DNA from: Bigelowiella natans CCMP2755
Taxonomy: Eukaryota; Cercozoa; Chlorarachniophyceae
Reading direction: 5' to 3'
Length of the DNA stretch: 57,500 nt
Assembly: GCA_000320545.1 (NCBI GenBank)
Contig: ADNK01000314.1
Span: 2,501-60,000, forward strand
The notes beneath the pieces are model-generated. The model was not told the origin of the DNA, made no database searches, and was given only the letters and a program-made list of their open reading frames with translations. The position numbers and the translations under genes are program-made. This document shows positions 51,301 through 57,500 of the stretch, piece by piece (position 1 is the first letter of the stretch; each line of letters opens with the position of its first letter).

Positions 51301-51504
51301 TTGCGTACTCCCAAGCCGACAAAGAGAAAGAGGAAGCCCGCATCACGTTGCTTCAGCTTGCAACAGCAATAAAGGCGTTTCCAATTATGGCACAAGAAGT
51401 GCGAGTCGTGGGATTCGATATCAGCGCAAACGAGTACGTTTACCTTCGCAATACCTGATGATGTATACTCCTCATTTCTCCTTCTCTCAATTACATCTGG
51501 TCCC

Positions 51505-51553
<49 letters not shown>

Positions 51554-52181
51554 CATGCAAAGAATATACGTGTATGGACATGGAGACTGATCGGAAACCT
51601 AACCACAATATTCTGCGCGATGTTTCTTCGCTTTCTCATAACAGCATCAATCCCCACATTCGCTTGAAGGAGGAGAAAGAGGGCTTTAGTGTTCTATGGC
51701 TCAAGAAAGGAACTGACTGTGAGTACAACACGTAGCAGTATAACTTGCCTTCGAGGAATTAACAAGCCTACTTTCATCTTGTATGCAGATGAATCTAAAG
51801 CAAATCCCGAAGAGCTCGACGCTCCCGGAAAGGATTTCAACTTTGAAAAATGGAGTAAAATTGTCCAAAACCATAAGAATCCTTTCGTCGAGATTCCGGT
51901 CGCTTATTATTCGATTCTCATCGATCGAAAACAATATTGACACGACGTGCAACAGCATTTGCCATGACATTGACACGGAGATAATTTTTGTCACTCCTTC
52001 TCAAAGGAATGGGCGCCAGCAATTTTACATTCTGGAAGCGTGAAGGGTTTGCTTTACGATGATACACCATATACAATATATAGACGGCGAAAACGAGGAA
52101 AATTCTGCGATGGGTTCTCGCAAAGATGGAGGTGACGTTCATCACATTCCTCTCACACATTTCAATTTTGAAGTAGTACTG

Positions 52182-52225
<44 letters not shown>

Positions 52226-53360
52226 ATCCTTCCCCCGGTGATGCAGAGGCACAACCTTCCCGACCTTGTGGAACGATTTAAGAAAGAATTCGTGAGGCGT
52301 GCCATACGGGGGCGCTTAATCGAGGCGCTTAACCGATCAAGCAAAGATCCAGAGAAGCAACTGGGGGAGATAAAAGTAATTTTTCTAATTATTTCAAGTT
52401 AGTTGGTGCGATCTAACCTTTGTAAATATTGTAGACAAAGATCGAGGCCCAGGAAGGATACGACATTGCCAAGATCACGAATGGTAGGCCTCCATAAGTG
52501 CGCGCGTTATTTTGAAACGCCCATATTCCATACAGTCTTCTTCTTCTTCTTCTTCTTCTTCTTCTTCTTCTTCTTCTTCGTCTTCTCCAAATACATGAAT
52601 ATGCATGTGTGTATCTCTGTACGGGGCGCCAGATGTAAACACGACGTGGATAACGCATCTATTCTTGGAGGAAGAAATCTTCCGAAACTACAAGGAGGAC
52701 ACACGCAGCGTTGGGTCGAGTCCTCCGATTGACGCTGTCGCTATTGGTAGTCAATGATAGATAAGCCAACTCGTGGCAAACACCCCATCGTAACTCTAAG
52801 TTTCATGCTGATACTTACAAATAGTAATCTCGTTATAACTATAATAAGGGATCATACGGAACCCGAATAATAGCGACAAGAAGACGAACCCAGGTAATAA
52901 TGCGGAGTATTAGAGAAGGGGGGGGGGTTCATGGGAATGACAGCAATGGCGATAACGCTCGCAAAAGAAACAACGCGACCACCCCTTATTCGGATCTAAA
53001 AAAAAAAGGTTTTCTTCTCTATATTTCCTCTATATATTTCACAGGAAACCTTAATGAATTCGAAGATAAGAAGCATTCACTTCATGTTAAGCGTTCGCAT
53101 CGGGTGAAGCAGGACCGGCGTTCGCATCGGGTGAAGCAGGACCGGGAAGACGACTTTTTGAAAGGAATAATCGAGAATCTCAAGCACTGCGAAACTGTAG
53201 AGGATTTTAAAGATAAATTCAATATATCGAAGAGAAATACTAGTCCGGTTACTAGTCGGTTATCTGAAAGCGATAACTTCTGGATATTACAAAGTATGTG
53301 ATAGTAAGATAATAAAACCCAGTTTTATATTATATTGTACACACGCACACACACACACAC

Positions 53361-53402
<42 letters not shown>

Positions 53403-53939
53403 AAATGTACATAAAGTATGCATTGAATACAGATAAATAAATAGATGATTATTATTTATGTGCGGTGTGTGTCGTCGTATGTGTTGTTGTCGCCATGTGT
53501 GTCCTCAGCCCCTGAAGAAAGGGAGGAGACTGTCTCTCGATTTCACCAAAAGAACGTTACATTTGGGTACGCTTCTTCGCTAATTCTTATTTCTGAATTT
53601 TGTATCATCTTGTAAGCCTACTCACGATTTTGATTTTAAAGAACCGAGCCCGTGCTTGATGCCCAGTGGGAGCTTGAAAAACTCCGAAGACCTTCACACA
53701 GGTAAGAGAATTGTCGCAGTAGTTGCTAACCAAAAATTCCAAGAAGGAGAATAATGTCGTGTGAGCCTTCCCCTTGATCCGAGGCCGTATTATTTCCACG
53801 ATAACACCAGAATATGTCCCACGGACACGAAAAGGAAGAAAGGGTACCCAAACCTGTACCCAATGAATGAGGACAACCTCTCTTCAAAACAAGAGCCTAA
53901 ACAAGTGCCTAAAGCCCCGTTCGGAGTAATACAGGTGGG

Positions 53940-53980
<41 letters not shown>

Positions 53981-54112
53981 TTAAGATCGAATTCGTATAA
54001 TTATTTTTTACAACCCAAACCTTCTCTGACAGCATAATGTCATGTCCACAACTTACACTCCAACTCGCATATTCGCATGCCGGCACAAAATGGCCACATA
54101 CTTTACATAAAT

Positions 54113-54147
<35 letters not shown>

Positions 54148-54178
54148 CACATATAAAATATCTATATAATGTACATAA

Positions 54179-54246
<68 letters not shown>

Positions 54247-54452
54247 ATACATTGATTTTTTTATTTAAAAATGTGATTCCGCACGTGGACACAGAACGTT
54301 CTTGCGACGTTCAGGATGTCGAAAACGCCTGCTGTAGCCTTGGATGGCGAAGAAAGCAAAGTTATAAACCAAGATGCCGAATATGAGGGAAAAGTGGACT
54401 ATGTTAGCGCGTAATATATACATCTTCACACACACACACACACACACACATG

Positions 54453-54487
<35 letters not shown>

Positions 54488-54494
54488 TATAAAT

Positions 54495-54536
<42 letters not shown>

Positions 54537-55223
54537 TTTCGTTAAAATATACAGATTGTACATAATTCAACACATTTATCACGAAAAATATACTTGGTGT
54601 GCCTTCTTTGATTATTCTATTCGAAACCAAAAGTTGATGACGTTTGCTACTACACATCCACAGCGTTCGGTTGCATGGGCCACACCATGCATTTTCTCTC
54701 GAAGACAAAGACCTTGTTTACATAAAGTACAAGTCTCGTCGAGCCCTTCCTAGCATACTGGAGCTTCGGCTCGAGCCTGGTGACGTGGTGCTGGTGAAAC
54801 CTTTAATGCGTTTCAAGAGGACGTCAGGATTCGCTGAAAGGGACGCCAATCCAGGGGACAGCTCGCACAATCATGAAGTGGCATGGAACTCAGAGGAGAT
54901 CAGAACGTGTAAAGACCGCATCTTTAAGAGCATTCGCCTTCTGGGGATTCGGTTTTCTTCCCATGAGGAAATACTAAAGCCCCCTCCCCTCGACACCCCG
55001 AAGCTCTTCTTTAGTAAGAAAAGTAAAGGGGATCAAAGTAAAGGGGATCAAGAGGGTTACTGTAAATTCTCTACGATTTGGGACTTCGGGCTTTACAGCG
55101 AACGCGTGCTCTCAAATATCAACAAACAGCTTGACATGCATCCGCTGGTCACCTATGCGGGATTGCAGGTTCACATCCTTCGGATCCCGCAGATAAAGGC
55201 TAATTCCTTCTGGGCAAAAAGGG

Positions 55224-55278
<55 letters not shown>

Positions 55279-57500
55279 CGTGTGTGTGTGTGTGTGTGTG
55301 TCAGAGAGAAAGAGGGAGAGAGAGTGTATATGTGGTTGCAGATATGATTTATGGCAAAATCACATTGCTTTGCTAACACCATGGCCCCCAGCACTGGGGC
55401 TAAATAAGGAATGACATAAGCAGCTCTCTCCTTTCAGCTAATAAACTGTTCATCCTATGCTGTTTGTACTTTCTCGTTTCTTTGCTGCAGCTCCTGGTGA
55501 AATTCCGCCAGATAGCAAATATGTACATCCCGAGGGTTGAGTCGCGGCGAGGAAACTCTGACTTAACCGACGTTCGCCACATATTCCTCGTCGAGCTGGG
55601 GCATGCCGCAGGGTTCGAAACTGTGACCAACGGTCACACTTATAAGATAGAGACAGCGGAGAAAGCGGAGTTTGACGCCGACGACATCAAGAAATTTTTG
55701 GAAGACTCCCAGGGCAGCGCTGAGGAGGACACCCTGGCTGGGTGCTCTTACCAGGAGGACAAAAATTATTACCAATGGACAAATGGCTCTAGAGACCTCA
55801 GGATCGGTTACGAAGATAAGCTCGTGCTCATCCACTCGGATAACGATTACAGCAAAGCCATCAAGGAGATTGTGCTGGACGTGGCCAAGGTACTCAAGTC
55901 TTTGAACAAGCGCGATCCGAAGATCTACCTCATCAACATCGACAAATGCGTCTTGCCCATCTACCTGTCCTCGAATCTGCCGGTCGGAATTCCTCCCTAC
56001 TTACTACGAATAGAACGGTATCGTGTGAAACACTACTTCAACGACAAACCCGAGAAGAAGTGGCAAGGCGAAACAACGGCTTCCCAAATGGCGAAGTTCC
56101 TAAGGAGAGAATCCCAAATGGGAGAGACAGCGAAAACACCGCCCCCGCGGGAGACGTATATCTCCGAGAAGCACCTCAAGATTGACTTCAACAGTCTGTT
56201 CAAATTCGTGGTGAAGGACAAGAAAGAAATCAACGCAGCTAGGAGGATGCACCCTAAATATTTCAAGAGGGGGCAAAAGAAGCAAGAAACGTGGCAGTTT
56301 GAAGGCGATCTTTCCATCACCAGAGGTTTGCTATGCGAGCTACTGGTGGACTACTGCTGCGAAGACCAGCTGAAGGTGTTTAGCGATCGCCACATCCTTT
56401 CATTTGCCCGTCCGGGCTCATTCTCCATTAAGAAGACATCATCAGAGGAGTTTGTCCATACGTGGGAGGAGACGCATGCCTTCCAGAAGATGAGGCTTAT
56501 CCTGCGGAAAATTTTGAGCAGCAAGATGGCAAAGAAAGCCATGAGTATTGCAATGATGCGTGTAGACGTCGATCATTCGTCGGAATTGAGCTCTGAGGAG
56601 ATTGCGTGCCTTCTGCATCTCGTTATCCTGCCGATCTTGACGAACCCTAAGGATAAGGAAAAGGAGCTGCCTAATGTTTGTGCAACTAATCCCTTCATTT
56701 TTCTTCTACTTTTTTCATCTGTTAAAAATAATTTCGCCCTGATGCTGAATTAAATAAATGCATGGCAAACACATCAGGTGATATCCACTGTTCTTCGGTG
56801 GTACGATTCGGATAACGATGTCCACGAGTTCATCGGGGAACGGAAGAAAAATTTTTGGATCCGTAGCCTAATTTACGTCGTTCTTCTGGCCGGGGATTTT
56901 CACAAACGTGTCACTAAATCTAAAGATAAAGCAGATGAAGCACTCGAAAACAAAGCGACAGAACAAGAAACTGATGAATATGAAGGCATGTATAAACGGA
57001 TAACGGGCGCGGACAACGTTCCGTGGTATCAAGTCTCGCAACTATTTTTATGGCTCGAACAGCTCGCGAACGCAGAAAACAAAGCCTATGACACCAGCCC
57101 CGCCATCAGCTTCTGGGACGTGTTTCATCAAATTTGGATCACGATCATATGCCCGTTCCTTCTGCCGTACGTGCGTTTCTTGGAGGTATGGTGTAGCCCT
57201 GGATGGGAGACGAATTGGAACCGATCGCTCTTGGAGCTGCTCTTCGTCGTTGGGTCGTTCCCGGCTCTCTGCATGCCGTTGGTGTCATTGGGTGTGTGGA
57301 TTGCAACCCCTAAAGACACGGCCTTGACTGCGGTCGACGGGCTAGGCCCAATCGTTGTGCTCTATCTTTTTTGCTACATGTCGGTGAAGGAACTCTTGAG
57401 CGGCGAGCTGAAGAAACACGTTCCAGGATTTATCCTTGACAGGCTCGATCAGGGCCAGCGGCGGTTCAACTTCAGTAAGGAGATCATAAGGGAGAACGTC
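46224..57500 (+). CDS. Very long gene with thioredoxin-fold-like modules and membrane helices (3' end outside window)
   Basis: Unidentified, at least 25 exons. A possible first exon is 46224-46241 (MNVSQK), spliced in phase to 46476-46913 (PKPQLADPIEVSYPKI ... SGFHVIVVESNDPVYITHM) and 46969-47814 (NHQKWKNKPGTRLAVWKIKR onward). Then come a thioredoxin-like block (47892-49240), an exon with ten glutamates (about 49496-49585), a Ser/Thr/Pro-rich disordered part (about 49740-50540), a second thioredoxin-like block (about 50738-51930), middle exons (HNLPDLVERFKKEFVRR about 52250; TTWITHLFLEEEIFRNYKED about 52640), and a long C-terminal part (54640-57500). The last contains another thioredoxin-like domain (about 55800-56100) and at least four hydrophobic helices (about 56860-57400). 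No CxxC active site was seen in the modules, so they look non-catalytic. Several exons hold recent in-frame tandem duplications. Phases of neighbouring exons agree, favouring one gene, but it might be two; an alternative end with a membrane helix exists at 48756. Confidence 0.6.
47392..47439 (+). repeat. In-frame 24-nt tandem duplication in exon
   Basis: Two perfect 24-nt copies encode EEISSKLK twice inside the long thioredoxin-fold gene, keeping the frame. Confidence 0.95.
47521..47550 (+). repeat. In-frame 15-nt tandem duplication in exon
   Basis: Two perfect 15-nt copies encode CDSDS twice, 82 nt after the 24-nt duplication and in the same exon. Confidence 0.95.
47892..49240 (+). other. 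First thioredoxin-fold-like module of the long gene
   Basis: Joined exons read LTRENFEEKLLKKGGHTLLF, then IVSQIETILAGAIKAGDIRF leading to FVDIDASWKAF, then IFPTLVWYKDGTIDK. This follows the thioredoxin/PDI order: NF---L, beta strand, long helix, RFA-VDID strand, PTL-WYKDG strand. No CxxC is present where the active site would lie. The junction near 48680 (donor GTATCC) is uncertain; the unspliced frame instead makes a membrane helix and stops at 48756. Confidence 0.5.
48162..48376. repeat. (TA)n-(TG)n and (CT)n arrays in intron
   Basis: TA run about 48161-48191, TG run to 48222, then CT run about 48330-48370 ahead of the exon acceptor at 48419. Confidence 0.9.
50738..51930 (+). other. Second thioredoxin-fold-like module of the long gene
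   Basis: FQKLLKSIPEAPDTNKCPVL then AIFHSVKTG, then ITLLQLATAIKAFPIMAQEV then RVVGFDISANE, then GFSVLWLKKGT in successive exons. The order strand-helix-strand with GFDIS and VLWLKKG mirrors the VDID and PTLVWYKDG elements of the first module, again without CxxC. Confidence 0.45.
53092..53145 (+). repeat. In-frame 27-nt tandem duplication in exon
   Basis: Two perfect 27-nt copies encode RSHRVKQDR twice within the long thioredoxin-fold gene. Confidence 0.95.
53338..53400. repeat. (CA)n microsatellite in intron
   Basis: Nearly pure CA run with occasional GC interruptions; a (GA)n run at about 53944-53979 starts within 10 nt of the donor of a later exon. Confidence 0.9.
54114..54242. repeat. (CA)n ... 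(TA)n-(TG)n self-complementary array in intron
   Basis: CA run about 54114-54145, AT-rich spacer, TA run about 54181-54214, TG run to 54242. The CA and TG arms can pair. Confidence 0.9.
54427..54534. repeat. (CA)n-(TA)n-(TG)n self-complementary array in the next intron
   Basis: CA run about 54428-54450, TA run about 54457-54485, short spacer, TG run about 54499-54534: the same order as at 54114-54242 and 28706-28812. Confidence 0.9.
55022..55051 (+). repeat. In-frame 15-nt tandem duplication in exon
   Basis: Two perfect 15-nt copies enc SKGDQ twice (KKSKGDQSKGDQEG), again preserving the frame. Confidence 0.95.
55224..55325. repeat. (TA)n-(TG)n-(GA) array in intron
   Basis: TA run about 55226-55256 followed directly by TG run to about 55301 and a short GA-rich end; lies right after the donor that follows VTYAGLQ. 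Confidence 0.9.

Noticed and set aside
52499-52704. Frames rich in Phe, Arg or Lys runs around 52534-52580
   Set aside because: Translation of a (TTC)n tract inside an intron of the long gene.

Overview
The window comes from the nuclear genome of a microbial eukaryote. Nearly every gene is broken by short GT-AG introns (tens to a few hundred bases), TAA, TAG and TGA all end genes, and the products include Mediator subunit MED18, an RNA polymerase RPB12-type zinc ribbon, sideroflexin, a FIRRM-like repair protein, a MORC ATPase and a C2-DH-PH Rho exchange factor. Introns and spacers are packed with simple repeats: (CA), (TG), (TA), (CT), (GA), (CTG), (TAG) and (TTC). A DD3-3-type secreted protein and a COG2252-type permease argue against an animal, fungus or land plant and for an alga or free-living protist. 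I cannot name the lineage. Exon joins were worked out by eye from reading frame, splice consensus and family similarity, so internal boundaries are approximate.

Layout, left to right: spacer with a 24-bp inverted repeat (1-1019); multi-exon purine/xanthine-type permease (+, 1020-4866); orphan 3' exons (+, 5570-5814); DD3-3-like protein (-, 5837-9766); a protein with an unnamed domain (+, 10698-11941); small UBA-like protein (-, 13125-13753); tail-anchored double-C2 protein (+, 14258-16157); sideroflexin (-, 16683-17982); ankyrin-RCC1 protein (+, 18534-20193); tandem ubiquitin-like domains fused to an RPB12-type zinc ribbon (-, 21097-23787); MORC-type GHKL ATPase (+, 24252-29335); C2-DH-PH RhoGEF (-, 31278-33995); a weak small gene (+, 34243-34792); a coiled-coil protein of about 1,030 residues (+, 35136-38524); FIRRM/C1orf112-like protein (-, 39413-42498); MED18 (+, 42859-43904); CRIPT-like Cys-rich protein (-, 45137-45766); and a very long gene with thioredoxin-fold-like modules and membrane helices that runs off the right edge (+, 46224-57500).

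Genes alternate strand almost perfectly, giving divergent pairs that share short upstream regions (sideroflexin/ankyrin-RCC1, Ubl-RPB12/MORC, FIRRM/MED18) and convergent pairs whose 3' ends face each other. A dispersed repeat of about 50-80 bp appears only in convergent spacers. No pathway links all the genes; the common thread is nuclear and signalling functions (transcription, chromatin, recombination, Rho and lipid signalling). The most unusual item is the Ubl-RPB12 fusion, followed by the thioredoxin-fold giant with its in-frame tandem duplications and the self-complementary CA-TA-TG arrays inside introns.
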